Shown here: positions 11,077 to 22,859 of the stretch, piece after piece
Layout: each line of letters starts with the position of its first letter
How positions within the stretch are numbered: the first letter of the stretch is position 1
Assembly: GCF_964199755.1 (NCBI RefSeq)
Contig: NC_133898.1
Coordinates: 131,004,224-131,068,223, forward strand
Direction: 5' to 3'
Length of the DNA stretch: 64,000 nt
Source: Larus michahellis
Lineage: Eukaryota > Chordata > Aves > Charadriiformes > Laridae
Position numbers and translations under genes: made by a program
The notes under the pieces: model-generated
What the model was told of the DNA's origin: nothing
The model's database searches: none
Seen by the model: only the letters and a program-made list of their open reading frames with translations

Positions 11077-13604
11077 GGACATCCCCCCCAGCAGGTCTCT
11101 CATGTCTCTCGGGGGGGTCTGCAGGTGGCCCCCCAACACCACCACCTCCTCGGGGACCTCCTGAGGTCACCTTGGGGTGAGCCCGGTGGGCTTCCCCTCC
11201 TGAAGAGTTGATGAAAGGGGTTTCTTGGACACACGTTCCCCAGGAACTCCAGCCATCTCAGGCGATTTCAAGGCCACCTTCACACCCTGCCCTTGGCTGT
11301 TGCTGCAGAGGGGATGCTCCAACCCTTTATTTCTAACCTGGCTGCTGCTCCTCCCCTTCCCGTCACCCCATCACATTTGGGGTTACCTCTTCCAGCCTCT
11401 TCCAGCATCTTCCAGCATCTTCCAGGCCCTTCCAGTCCCTTCCAGCCCCACAGGAGCAGCAGGACGTGGCAGCCAGGATCTGTCTGCACCGCAAAGGAGA
11501 ACTCCTTCCCACCGTGCTGGGGACACGCAACAGCCTTGCTTGGATGGTGGGGTTTAACCCCAGACACGGCTGAGTCCGCAGTCCCCATGGCCCAGACGGT
11601 GACAGCCCCATGGGTGTCCCTGTCCCCCGGGGGAGTTTGTAGCTCTCCCTTCTCCCCAGGCGCCTGGGGCAGGGTCCTGCAGACACGGAATCCCATCTCG
11701 GAGGGCTGGGAGACAAGGCAGCTGGGAAATGCAGGTGGGTTTCGCAAATTTTGGCACCCTCCCCTGCCCGGAGGGAGGCCGTCCCTGCCCTAGCTCTGCC
11801 AGCCGGGTAGGAGGGACCCCGTTATTTCTACCTTCTCCTTCCCCTGCCCCGTGCCAGGAGCAGGAGGGATGCCCAAGGGCAGGGACGGTCCCCATGGGAT
11901 CTGGGTGCCTCAGGCCCCCCTGACGCCTGGGCAGGGGGTGGCACTGGGTGGGCTTTAAGGTCCCTTCCCACCCAAACCAGTCTGTGATTCTATGGTTCTG
12001 TGACCTCGCGGCACCAGGGTGGGACAAAACGCGAGTGGAGATGCAGAGAGGCAAATTCGGTATCCAGCTCGGACACCAGCCCAAAGGACTGGGGGTCCCA
12101 TAGCCCACCTCCCGCCTGAGGTGACCACGGAGCACGGTTTGCGGGCTGCTGGTGCCCTCTAAAGGGAGAAGAGCAGGGGAGACGTCCCAGCAGGCTCGTC
12201 CCCAGGACAGACCCCCTGCTGCCAGACAGATCTCCTCTGCTTCGGAAACACAGCAGGGATTTTGGGGGGGGGGCCTCCTTCCACCCCAGCACCCCGGTGT
12301 CGCCCCTGCTGCCACCCTGCCTGCGAGGTGCCAGGGCTGCGGAGCGAAGCGACCTGGCCATCGAAGCCCTGATGAGCACAAGAAAGCCGCAGGACCCCTG
12401 AGAGAGGCTTTATGGGTATAAACTCGATGCAGTTTTAATTTGCTGCTTCTTCTAGGGAGAGTTTTGCAGCTCCAAACGGCCAAAAAAAACCCCATGCGCT
12501 TCAACAGGATCGTGTTAGTCCTCAGCGTGCCAAGATTGCCACCCTGCAGCCCATCTGCGGCAGCAACCCCAAACCCCTGTGCCGTGGGGGAACCACCAGG
12601 AAACGGGGCTGTTTGCTGGATCTGTGCCGCTTGCGCAGGGGAAGGGGAGACGCATCCACCCTCCTGGGCTGATGGAGAGCAGACGCCACGGGTGCGAGAG
12701 CTCCAGGGAGGGGGCACGGGCTAAAAACGCCAATAATTCACCCTAATGCTCTGGCTGCACCGGGGAAGGCTGGGCAAGGTGATGCAGCAGGGCCTTCGCC
12801 TTCCCCTACCTTGGATATTTCCTATTAAAGGCATCCAGAGATGTTTAAAGGACGGTACGCCTCTTCCGGAGGGTTTAGGTGCTCGCGGGCTGCAAACATC
12901 CTCATTTCTCCTTGCGCTAAAGGGCTGCTGAATCGGGAACAGCAGAACTGGCTGTTCAAAACCTCTCCTGGAAGGGCCGAGGTGTTCTTGGTGCCTTCAT
13001 GAGACTTGCTGGGGAGGTGGAGGGGGAGGGAGCCAGGAAAGCCGCTGAAGCCGCTCTTGCCTCCGTTAGACTGGACCCAATAATTGCCAGCACGGTTAAA
13101 AGCTTGGAAAAGCCACCCTGATGTTCTCAGGAAGGTTTCTTCGCCACGGGATTCTTAGTAAATCTGTTTTCATTCACTTCTCTGTACCTAAGCCCTGCAG
13201 GGTGTATGCAGGCACCCCTCTTCTCACTCCTGCCAGGCACCGAACCTGCACCGTGCCCTGCGCACACCACGGTCCCGCACTGAGGACGTGCCGGGCAGGG
13301 ACAAAGCACGTCCCGGGATAAAAATAGACCCCGCGGCGGGTATTGGCGGTAAGATCATCCCTCCTGCCAGCTCCCTGCCGGGCAGCCCTGCCCAGGGACG
13401 CAGTGACCGAGGAGTCATCTCCTGGGGACGTGGTTTGGTAACCCCTGGGCTCCCTGGCTGCTGCCACCGCCTTTCATGGATGGGGGAGAAGAGGGAGAGG
13501 TTTTCCCAGGATGGTGTATGGGATCACCTGGATAAACAGGGTTGGGAGCACAAAGGCGAAACTCAGCTTCATCTGGCTTTGAGATATCCCTATCAACAGG
13601 AGCC
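11077..13604. other. Unique intergenic sequence with one CR1 tail
   Basis: Apart from the CR1 tail at 11928-12004 nothing is recognised. A 387-codon minus-strand frame crosses the CR1 tail and is not a gene. Confidence 0.55.
11928..12004 (+). mobile_element. CR1 3' tail, sense, very short
   Basis: Only the last 75 bp or so of CR1: gggcagggggtggcactggg, ccttcccacccaaaccagtc, then tgtgattctatggttctgtg. Confidence 0.92.
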
Positions 13605-13930
13605 GACACCATGCGCTGGCAGCCCAGAACCCCCCCGCAGCCTGGGCTGCATCCCCAGCAGCGTGGGCAGCAGGGCGAGGGGGGGATTCTGCCCCTCTGC
13701 TGCGCTCGGGGGAGACCCCCCTGCAGTGCTGCCTCCAGCGCTGGGGCCTCGGCACAGGAGAGACACGGAGCTGTTGGAGCGGGGCCAGAGGAGGCCCCGG
13801 AGATGCTGGGAGGGCTGGAGCCCCTCTGCTGGGAGGACAGGCTGAGAGAGCTGGGGGGGTTCAGCCTGGAGAAGAGAAGGCTCCACGGAGACCTTCCAGC
13901 CCCTGCCAGTCCCTCAAGGGGCTCCAGGAA
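13605..13930 (+). mobile_element. CR1 fragment, sense, cut by another CR1
   Basis: Late ORF2 region starting accatgcgctggcagcccag, of the young subfamily. It stops at GGGGCTCCAGG, where an antisense CR1 tail begins. Confidence 0.92.
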
Positions 13931-14139
13931 TCATAGAATCGTTAGGGTTGGAAGGGATCTTAAAGATCATCTCGTTCCAAGCCCCCTGCCATGGGCAGGG
14001 ACACCTCCCACTAGAGCAGGTTGCTCAGAGCCCCCTCCAGCCTGGCCTTAAAAACTTCCAGGGATGGGGCTTCCACCACCTCCTGGGCCACCTGTTCCAG
14101 TGTCTCCCCACCCTCATGGTGAAGAACTTCTTCCTAACG
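13931..14139 (-). mobile_element. Antisense CR1, first half (interrupted)
   Basis: The tail aatcatagaatcgttagggt leads into a 3' UTR segment that breaks at ttcttcctaacg. The missing continuation resumes at 16151, as shown by comparison with the uninterrupted copy at 32581. Confidence 0.9.
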
Positions 14140-16148
14140 CATGGTAGGATCAGTGCATCCCTAAGAGAAAGAAATCAGCCAAGGGACGCAGGAGACCTGC
14201 ATGGTTGAGCAGGGAGCTTCTGAAAAAGCTCAAGTGGAGGAAGGAAGTCTACAATAAGTGGAAGAAGGGACTGACCCCTTGGGAGGATTACAAGAACGCT
14301 GCCAGAGCGTGCAGGGATGAAACAAGGAAAGCCAAGGCCGCCTTGGAATTAAACCTGGCCAGGGATGTCAAGCTCAACAGGAAGGGCTTCTACAAGTATA
14401 TTGGAAGCAAAAGGAAGACCAGAGAAGTTGTGGGCCCACTGTTGAATGAGACAGGAGCCATGGTGACAGAGGATAGAGAAGGCGGAGTTACTGAATGCCG
14501 CCTTTGCTTTGGTCTTTACTGCTCGGCCCAACCCTCAGGAGTCCCAGGCTTTGGGGAAGTAATGGGGAAAGAGGAAGAGTTCCCTTGGGTTGAGGAGGAT
14601 CGAGTGAGGGACCAATTAGATCATCTAGATATTCACAAGTCCATGGGCCCCGATGGGATGCACCCGAGGGTGCTGAGGGAGCTGGCGGAAGTTATTGCTG
14701 GGCCGCTCTCCATCATCTTTGAAAGGTCCTGGAGAACAGGCGAGGTGCCTGAGGACTGGAGGAAAGCCAGTGTCACTCCAGTCTTCAAAAAGGTCAAGAA
14801 GGAGGAGCCGGGGAACTACAGGCCAGTCAGCCTCACCTCCATCCCTGGAAAGATGATGGAACAGCTTGTTCTGGGCGTCATCTCAAGGCACGTCGAGGAA
14901 AAGAAAGCTATCAGAATTACTCAACATGGATTCACCAAGGGGAAATCATGTCTGACTAATCTGATAGCCTTCTATGATGGCGTGACTGGATGGATAGATG
15001 AGGGGAGGGCAGTAGATGTGGTCTACCTTGACTTAAGCAAGGCGTTTGATACAGTCTCCCACAGCATCCACATAGGGAAGCTTAGGAAGAGTGGGTTTGA
15101 TGAATGGACAGTAAGGTGGATAGACTGGTTGAAAGACAGAGCTCAGAGGGCGGGGATTAGGGGCACAGAGTCTAGTTGGAGGTCAGTGACGAGTGGTGTT
15201 CCCCAGGGGTCAGTACTGGGCCCAGTCCTCTTCAATATATTCATCAATGACCTGGATGAGGGGACAGAGTGCACCCCCAGTGAGTTCACCGATGACACAA
15301 AGCTGGGGGGGGTGGCTGACACAGCAGAAGGCCGTGCCACCATACACAGAGACCTGGACAGGCTGGAGAGTTGGGCAGAGAGGAACCTTATGAAATTCAG
15401 CAAGAGCACGTGTAGGGTGCTGCACCTGGGGAGGAATAACCCCCTGCACCAGGACAGGTTGGGGGTGACCTGCTGGAGAGCAGCTCAGTGGAAAGAGACC
15501 TGGGAGTCCTGGGGGACAACAGGATGGCCATGAGCCAGCAATGTGCCCTCGTGGCCAAGAAGGCCAATGGCATCCTGGGAGGCATCAAGAAGAGCGTGGC
15601 CAGCAGGTGGAGGGAGGTCATCCTCCCCCTCTGCTCTGCCCTGGGGAGGCCACAGCTGGAGCACTGGGGCCAGTTCTGGGCTCCCTGGGTCCAGAAGGAC
15701 AGGGAACTGCTGGGGAGGGGACAGCAAAGGGCTGCCAAGATGCTGAGGGGACTGGAACATCTCTCTGATGAGGAAAGGCTGAGGGATTTGGGTCTCTTCA
15801 GTCTGGAAGAAAGACGACTGAGGGGGGACCTTATCAACATTTGTAAATACTGAAAGGGTGGGTGTCAGGAGGATGGGGCCAGGCTCTTCTCAGTGGTGCC
15901 CAGGGACAGGACAAGGGGTAATGGGCACAAACTTGACCATGGGAAGTTCCATCTCAACATGAGGAGGAATTTCTTTGCTGTGAGGGTGGCAGAGCCCTGG
16001 CACAGGCTGCCCAGAGAGGTGGGTGAGTCTCCGTCTCTGGAGACATTCCAACCCCGCCTGGACGCGTTCCTGTGCCACCTGCTCTGGCAGAGGTTTGGAC
16101 GGGATGATCTCCAGAGGGCCCTTCCAACCCTATGATTCTATGATTCTA
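14140..16148 (+). mobile_element. Long CR1 (about 2 kb), sense, nested in another CR1
   Basis: The longest CR1 in the window. It contains most of the ORF2 reverse-transcriptase domain, the C-terminal ORF2 region in a second frame, and a 3' end finishing at tgattctatgattcta. The 5' part with the endonuclease domain is missing, as usual for 5'-truncated LINE copies. It separates the halves of an antisense CR1 (13931-14139 and 16151-16275). Confidence 0.93.
14205..15533 (+). pseudogene. CR1 ORF2 reverse transcriptase, decayed
   Basis: An open frame of about 440 codons encodes the middle and end of CR1 ORF2. Visible landmarks are [73 protein letters not shown] and the catalytic box FTDDTK, where CR1 normally has FADD. 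The frame has no ATG at its start and lacks the apurinic endonuclease domain. The original frame is lost after about 15440; the following ORF2 segment ([18 protein letters not shown] onward) lies in another frame, 15488-15853, and stops at ICKY. The copy is 5'-truncated and frameshifted, so it should be inactive. Confidence 0.9.
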
Positions 16149-16150
16149 AT

Positions 16151-16275
16151 GTCCAGTCTGAATCAACCCATCTCTAGTTTTAATCCATTCCCTCTAGTCC
16201 CACCATTACCCAACATCCTAAAAAGTCCCTCCCCAGCTTCCTTGTAGGCCCCCTTAAGATACTGATAGGTCACTA
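16151..16275 (-). mobile_element. Antisense CR1, second half (interrupted)
   Basis: Resumes with tccagtctgaatcaacccat and ATCCATTCCCTCTAGTCCCA, the direct continuation of the copy broken at 14139. A short sense CR1 tail (ccaaccctaacaattctgtg attctatgattcta) follows to 16325. Confidence 0.85.
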
Positions 16276-16372
16276 GAAGGTCTTCTCAAAGCCAACCCTA
16301 ACAATTCTGTGATTCTATGATTCTACAATCATAATTAGTGCACTCCTTTAAGTTATTAATATTCAGTACATT

Positions 16373-16572
16373 TGTGGTTTGTGTTAGTCCATCCTGTGAA
16401 TCCCTTGTAGGTTGTACTAGTCTATCCCATGAATTGCTTCCTAAACTGCAATAGTGCATTCCTCCGTCGGATCCATAAAACCTGCAATGGTGGCGTGCTG
16501 GACCTGGGAGTGAAGCTCAAATAAATCCTTAGTTTGAGCCTTACAGCGAGGTCTCTGTCTCTCTCCACCACA
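16373..16572 (+). mobile_element. Possible small LTR
   Basis: A 200-bp segment is bounded by TGTGGT and ACCACA, perfect inverted ends. It has an AATAAA (near 16523) 50 bp before its end, followed by a TCTCTGTCTCTCTCC tract such as is common in U5 regions. No target-site duplication was seen and the class is unknown. Confidence 0.35.
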
Positions 16573-16639
16573 GATGGGGAACCACCTCGTGGGGTTTGGT
16601 GCTGGGACCGCGCCGTGCATGGATTATTCCTCATTGTTT

Positions 16640-17010
16640 GAGGAAGAGGAGGCTGAGGGGAGACCTCATCACTCTCTACAACTACTTGAAAGGCCATTGT
16701 AGAGAGGCTGGTGCCGGTCTCTTCTCCCAGGTAATTAGCGATAGAACAAGAGGGAATGGGTTCAAGCTGCAGCAGGGGAGGTTTAGGCTGGACATTAGGA
16801 ACAAATTCTTCCCAGAAAGAGTGGTCAGACACCGGAATAGGCTGCCCAGGGAGGTGGTGGAGTCACCATCCCTGGATGTGTTTAAGGGTCGTTTAGATGT
16901 GGTGTTGGGGGATCTGGTGTAGGGGAGAACTCTGTAGAGTGGGGTTGATGGTTGGGCTCAATGATCCCAAGGGTCTTTTCCAACCTACATGATTCTATGA
17001 TTCTATTATT
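16640..17010 (+). mobile_element. CR1 3' fragment, sense
   Basis: Late ORF2 and 3' UTR: GGCTGAGGGGAGACCTCATC, TGGACATTAGGAACAAATTC, ending in tgattctatgattctatt. Confidence 0.92.
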
Positions 17011-19389
17011 AAAGACCAGGGGTTTCTCTACGTGCCGGGGCAGCTGAAAGGATGACTTTGTCTTGGAAGTCTTGGCTAGAGCAAAGAAAAAAAACCAAGA
17101 GATTTATTTGCAGCACTGGCTTTGATGTGCGGAGGAGCGCCGGGGAGCTTCAAGGACAGGGTTATGGAGCTCTTCCAGCATCTGGGGGAGGGGGCTGGTG
17201 GTGCTGAGGGGCTTAAGTTGGTGGTGAGGAGCTGCAGAGGGGGCTCACAAGAGTGTGAAAAGGCAATAAAAAGGTAAAAAAAAAGTCCTTACTCGGCATC
17301 TAAAAATGTTAGGTTCTGAGCTGGCCGCAGTCCAGAGCCAACGGCGAAGGAGGATTTGGGCTCGGCCACCCTGGGGTGGGAGCTGTGAGCTGGGGGGAGA
17401 AGGCGGGGGCACTCCATGAACCCCAGCGGCCCCCACCAACCCACCGGAGAGCTGCTCGGAGCGGGGTGAGGGCCAAGATACCCACAGCCCCCCTCTGCTG
17501 CCCGGGTGGGTGGGCAGATGCTGCGTTCCCATCCCTCCGGGTGCCTAAAAGCAATTTCAGGAGGAGATCCTGGACCTGCAAGGGGTGACCCCCGCGAGCT
17601 GCTGATCCCCCACCCAGCCTGGCCCTTCGCACGAAAGATCTCGAACCTCTTGTTTAACTCCGGGGTCCATCGTACGACACAGCACCCAGACGAGGGCCTT
17701 CCCGCGACAGCAGCCACGTCAGGGTCAACACGTCCAGGGAAGCAAATGAAATTTGTTGGAAAGGATGCCGTGAAGGAATTTCGCCTTCTAGCCCAAACAA
17801 ATGGATGTTTCTTGGTGTTTGGCCTTTGCACCACCGGCACAAAGTGAGTTTCTTCCTCGTGGCTGCTGTACACATCCTTCCCCCCTGCAGAGATGCTGCG
17901 CGGTTGATCTTGGCCAAGGAACAAGCCCTAAAAGCATCCACAGCTCCGTCTGACTGCGAATGGTGACCTGACTGGAGTTTAAAATTATTTTAAAACGTGC
18001 TAAAAAACACAAGGACTTTCCTTGGTGTGTTAAACCCCAGCTTTTGGAGTGCCGCGGCAGTTAGCCCCCATCAACTGGATGAGGAGTGATGAGGAGATAG
18101 GTTTAAAAGGGTTATTTCGCTTCAGATGTCAGCCAGTGGGGGAAAAAAAAATCAATAAAAAGCCACTAAAAAACCATCTCTGGCTTTCCAAAATAGCTGC
18201 TGCAAAGAGCCCCTCGTTAACAGGGCACTTTTGTGTTCTGAATCAGGAATGGGAACCTGATGGGAGGACGGTTATGAACCTGCCCAGTAGGAAAGATGGT
18301 CGTGGACCTGCCCTGGGGATGCGGCTGGGGCGGCAGCAGGGTGAGGACGCGAGGCTGCTCCTGACCCCCTGCCTCCTGCCTCTGCCTCCCTCCCCCCAGC
18401 GCGGGAGATGGAGCTCTGGTGCAGAAGAGGGGTCAGGGCCCTTTCTCCATCCCCGCGGGCAAAGGGCACGGGCTGACACCCAGGGGAAATCCAAAAAGCA
18501 ATCCAAAACCCAAATCCAAAAGCGTTAGAAGAGGCTGCCCAGCGAAGCGGTGGAGTGACCGTCCCTGGAGGTGTTTAAAAGATGGGTAAACGTGGTGCTT
18601 AGAGATGTGGTTTAGTGATGGGTTTTGTCAGAGTTACGTTGATGGTTGGACTCGATGATCTGAAAGGTCCCTTCCAACCTGGGCAATTCCATGATTCTGT
18701 GATTCTATGAAATGCTCTTCAGAGGTAACCAGATGTCTCACCCTTGCAAAGGTGCTCGCTGGTGGCCCAAAGGTGCCAGACCCCTCATGGATGGGTGGCA
18801 CACAGGGGCAGAGCCCCGGTTGTCACCACCAGTGACAGACCTTGACTGTGCCCTACCATGTCACCCACTTCCAAAACCACAAAAAAAAAAAGGTCTTCTC
18901 GAATGAATTAAGCGGGGCTAAGCTGTGCGCTGCCCCTCGCCCACACTGGGACACTGTCCTACCAGCCCTGCCACGGTTGAACCCATCCTGACGTGCTCTC
19001 CAGGGAGCACGAGCCCTCCCGGAGGATGGAGGAATTCAGCTCCTCTTCCTCCTGGCAAAGCACACGTGCCCCAGGCTCACTGTCCCTGTGGTCCCTCATC
19101 CTTGGAGTAGTTTTCTTCCAGCAATTTCTCTGGCAGCTTCTTGAAGCCAAGTCAAGTTTTGCTGCGTGCAGCAGCCTGGGAAGGGGAACCCCATGGCTGA
19201 GAAGAATTACCCTGTTTGGTTTGCGTTGAACCTGACATGTGGTAACCTCCCGCGGTCCTGTCCTGCTCTCGTGTGGGATGAGGCAGTGGGCAACCAACCC
19301 TCTGCTTTGGCCACCCTGTCCTCTCCCAGGATGATGGGCTTTGTCTTGCAAGGCTGTTTCTTGCAGGGACGCCATGTGGACCTCTAAAT
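17011..19389. other. Unique intergenic sequence
   Basis: Holds one CR1 end (18517-18710). The remainder shows no exon or structured RNA that I can identify, including no CIB4-like EF-hand exon. Confidence 0.5.
18517..18710 (+). mobile_element. CR1 3' end, sense
   Basis: Runs from agaagaggctgcccagcgaa through GATGGTTGGACTCGATGATC to the octamer tail ending attctatga. Confidence 0.93.
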
Positions 19390-19740
19390 GCTCTGATGAC
19401 CTTCTCTGAACCCTCTCCTGTCTCCAGCATCTCCCCGTCTCCTGCTCCAGCATCTCCTGGAGGCAGGACGGCCACGCCGTGCACGGGCAGCAAGGAGGGC
19501 AAACCCCCCACTGACTCCCAGTTTTGCCTGCTCTCCTCTCCACTCTTTTCCTAATTATTCCCACAGGCTGATTTGCTTTTTTGACCACTGCCAGCCACCC
19601 ACCCTCTGCAAACCCGTGGTCTGGCTGCTGGGTGGTACTGCTGGGCTGGGAACCCGTGGGTGATTCAGCAGCACCTTCCTCAGAGACCCTCCTGCAGCCT
19701 TGTCTTGGTTACCCTGGGTAATTTCATGCCATCCACAGGC
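19390..19740 (-). mobile_element. Ancient CR1 relic, antisense
   Basis: The segments tcctaattattcccacaggc and gatttgcttttttgaccact, followed by ggtaatttcatgccatccac, recall the distal 3' half of old CR1 copies in reverse orientation. It is heavily diverged and lacks a tail. Confidence 0.5.
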
Positions 19741-19742
19741 TC

Positions 19743-20045
19743 ATCGAATCCCAGAATGGTTTGGGTGGGAAAGGACCTTCAAAGCCCACCCAGTGCCACC
19801 CCCTGCCCTGGGCAGGGACACCTCCCACCAGCCCAGGTTGCTCCAAGCCCCGGCCAACCTGGCCTTGAACCCCTCCAGGGATGGGGCAGCCACAGCTTCT
19901 CTGGGCAACCTGGGCCAGGGGCTCACCACCCTCACACCAAAGAATTTCTTCACAATAGCTCATCTCAATCTCCCCTCCTCCAGTGTAAAACCGTTGCCCT
20001 TCGTCCTATCACTCCACTCCCTGCTCCAGAGTCCCTCATCACCCC
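19743..20045 (-). mobile_element. CR1 3' fragment, antisense
   Basis: Starts tcgaatcccagaatggtttg and carries the GGATGGGGCAGCCACAGCTT block. It is truncated at ctccagagtccctca, about 240 bp beyond the 3' end of CIMIP2C. Confidence 0.93.
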
Positions 20046-20284
20046 ATCTGAGGTCACTGGTGACTACACTGAAGTCCGTGTGCTCTTCCCCGCCATCGCA
20101 ACGCTTCAGTAGCCCCCCCAGCCCAGGTGAGAGGGTCCTGGGTGACCCTGCCCCATGGCAGGAGAAGCTGCCTGGTGGGCAGCTGCCCCCTCTCCTTGGA
20201 CGCCATGGACAAAGAGCATCCCTGCCACACGCAGGCAGGTCCCCATGGCACACAGAGCCTGAGGCTGCAGGCAGCTCCTTTGCC

Positions 20285-20290
20285 TTTATT
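20285..20290 (-). terminator. CIMIP2C: Poly(A) signal of CIMIP2C
   Basis: A canonical AATAAA lies on the minus strand 66-72 bp beyond the CIMIP2C stop codon, implying a short 3' UTR with cleavage near 20260-20275. Confidence 0.65.
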
Positions 20291-20356
20291 TTCCCGTTGT
20301 TCCTCTCCCGGATGGAAAAAACAGGTTTCCACCGAGGCCAGGGTGGATGCCGTCGC

Positions 20357-20501
20357 TTAGGCTCGGCACTCAAAAAAGCTGTCTCGGATGGCTCTCTCCC
20401 GGGATGTGACCCTCTTCCCCGAGGGGAAGGTCTGGTAGGTCCGCAGGTTCATCGGTGACACTCGCAGCAAACGCCAGCGGGTCTTCGCGCTGAGCGGTGG
20501 G
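20357..20501 (-). CDS. CIMIP2C: CIMIP2C last coding exon
   Basis: The final exon (145 nt) follows the acceptor ctcctccccag. Its first base completes the Leu codon split at the previous donor (CT|C). It then reads PPLSAKTRWRLLRVSPMNLR and TYQTFPSGKRVTSRERAIRD, ending SFFECRA and TAA at 20359-20357. The human C-terminus as I recall it, LPPLCPKKKWHLLRLAPENL KTYQTFPSGKRVSPQERKKR DCYFEFRA, matches over its whole length. TYQTFPSGKR is the strongest block. Agreement of phase, order and C-terminus across three exons makes the identification firm. The intron before it (20502-24665) holds two plus-strand CR1s and one minus-strand CR1. Confidence 0.92.
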
Positions 20502-20771
20502 CTGGGGAGGAGCAGAGCACCACGGAGGGTTACAGAGGTGCAGGCAGCAGGTACGGAGCTGTAGGCAGGAGTTCCAGGGGTGCAGGCAGGGCGTCGAGGG
20601 CTGCAGGCAGGGCTCAGCCATAGGGGTGTCCTCCAAGGGCACCCTGTCACCCTTCACACCAGCAGAGCATCAGAAGCTGCAGAGCTTGCAGTGTTGTCCA
20701 CCCAAAAGGACATGTTCAATCTGACCTGGCACTGGGCTGATGCAACCCCAGGGCTCCCAATTCCCAGCTCC

Positions 20772-21573
20772 ATGGGCCGAGGCCAATGGTGTGAGGTTCA
20801 ACAAGGCCAAGTGCCGGGTCCTGCCCTTGGGTCACACCAACCCCAGGGACGCTCCAGGCTGGGGCAGAGTGGCTGGAGAGATGCCCGGCGGAAAAGGACC
20901 TGGGGGTGTTGGTCGACAGCGGCTGAATATGAGCCAGCAGTGTGCCCAGGTGGCCAAGGAGGCCACCAGCATCCTGGCCTGTGTCAGCACTAGTGGGGCC
21001 AGCAGGAGTGGGGCAGTGACCGTCCCCCTGGACTGGGCACTGGGGAGGCCCCACCTCGAGGGCTGTGTCCAGGTTTGGGCCCCTCACGCCAAGAAAGACC
21101 TTGAGGGGCTGGAGCGTGTCCAGAGAAGGGCAACGGAGCTGGTGAGGGGTCTGGAGCACAAGTCTGGTGAGGAGCGGCTGAGGGAGCTGGGGGTGTTCAG
21201 CCTGGAGAAGAGGGGGCTGAGGGGAGACCTTCTGGCTCTCTACAGCTCCCTGAAAGGAGGGGGTAGCCAGGGGGGGTTGGGCTCTTCTCCCAAGGAACAG
21301 GCCATGGCACAAGAGGAAACGGCCTCAAGCTGTGCCAGGGGAGGTTTAGGATGGATATTGGGAACAATTTCCTCCTGGAAAGGGTTGTGAAGCATTGGAA
21401 GAGGCTGCCCAGGGCAGGGGTGGAGTCGCCATCCCTGGAGGGATTGAAAAGCCGGGCAGACGTGGTGCTGAGGGCCATGGGGTAGTGGTGGCCTTGGCAG
21501 TGTTGGGATGATGGTTGGACTCGATGATCTGAAAGGTCCCTTCCAACCCGGGCAATTCTATGGTTCTGTGATT
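20772..21573 (+). mobile_element. CR1 fragment, sense, in CIMIP2C intron
   Basis: Has about 800 bp with late ORF2 (ATGAGCCAGCAGTGTGCCCA, CAGAGAAGGGCAACGGAGCT) and the complete 3' end with octamer tail. It lies antisense to CIMIP2C transcription. Confidence 0.93.
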
Positions 21574-22859
21574 CCCGCTGGCTCTGCCTGCTCCTGAGCC
21601 CCACACGGGCACCCACAGCCTTGCCCGCAGGGATTGCGCAGGCACAGGCGTAACTCTCTGCCAAGTGCAAGGAAAGACAGACGGAATTGGGAGATTTTTG
21701 TCCATGTCACGTCCAGAGCTGATGTTGCAAGGCCAAGAGGCACTCTCCTGTTTGCGAGCACTCGTGATGCCCAGGCCACAAACGATGCAGAAGCAGCTCT
21801 GCGTATCGGCATTTCCCGGGTGGGTTCAGCCACACACCTGAGCGAGGAAGGACCCTGGGGATGGGAAAGTGCTTGAAGGGACAGAGGGATGGTAGAGATT
21901 GCTTTCAAGGCCACCACTCCTTGTGCCCCTTTGGGGACACATTGCCTGACCCTCCGGGAGCTGGACGAAGCCAAATCACTTCTGTGGGGACGGGTCAGGG
22001 AGCAGCGAGGTCCTCAGCAACAAGGAGCAGGGGCGCATAGCAGCAAGCCAGGGTGAGGATCAGGTCTGGAGACGGCGGCCAGGGTCAGGCACAGCCCAAG
22101 GGCCACCCAACAGCGAGGCAGGTCTGAGGTCAAGCCCAAATCCAGGTCCAGGTTGAAGTGGAGGATGCCCAAGTGCTCTGCCTGGGTGCAGAGCCAGCTG
22201 TGGCGCAGCTGGAAAGGCGGGGGCTGGTGGTAAATCTGCAGCTTGAAAACAAATCCCAAAGGAAGGGAGGTGCCAGCCATCACCGCCAGCTTCGCTCACA
22301 ACAGCTCTTATCAGCCAGGGCTGACCTTGGCCTCTGCCAGCTAAACTCCTGGAAGGGGGATGTGCTCATGGCCCCGACAGCATCTGGTTTGCTCCATCCA
22401 CTTCCATCTATCCTCCTCGTCCCACGCATTTCTCCCCCTTGCCATGAGACCTGGCCTGGGTGAAGGACAGCCTCCCCCACTCCTCGTTTCTCATGGGCAG
22501 CCAAGGGCTGATAAGAAAGCGCGAGACAGCCATAGCACACAGCCACGATGAAATGCTCCTTGCCCATCAATTAACCTCTAATTTAAGCAGCTTCTCTGAG
22601 CTCCACACACAAAACTTTGCATATTCATGGATTTCCAGGGCTGGCCATAGCTCACAGCATCCCCGTGACTTCCCATCTCACAGCAAGGAGGGTCCAGCCA
22701 CCTCCAGGGCTGTGAGAGCATCCATGGGGCAGAGGCAGCATCCAGATTCTCTGGTTGGTGCCTCCAGTGCTGTGGCTGGTCCGAGGCTCCCCCACGCGAG
22801 GAAGACATGGACGTACCGCAGCAAGGGCCACTGAGATGGGCTGGAGCCCATGATATAGA
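21574..22859. other. Unique part of the long CIMIP2C intron
   Basis: No repeat family or alternative exon recognised. Confidence 0.55.

Noticed and set aside
11554-12717. 387-codon open frame on the minus strand
   Set aside because: It runs through a CR1 tail (11928-12004), shows no domain, has biased low-complexity composition and lies in GC-rich DNA where long chance frames are common.
18959-19588. 209-codon minus-strand frame
   Set aside because: It overlaps an old CR1 relic, with no recognisable domain and no splice context.
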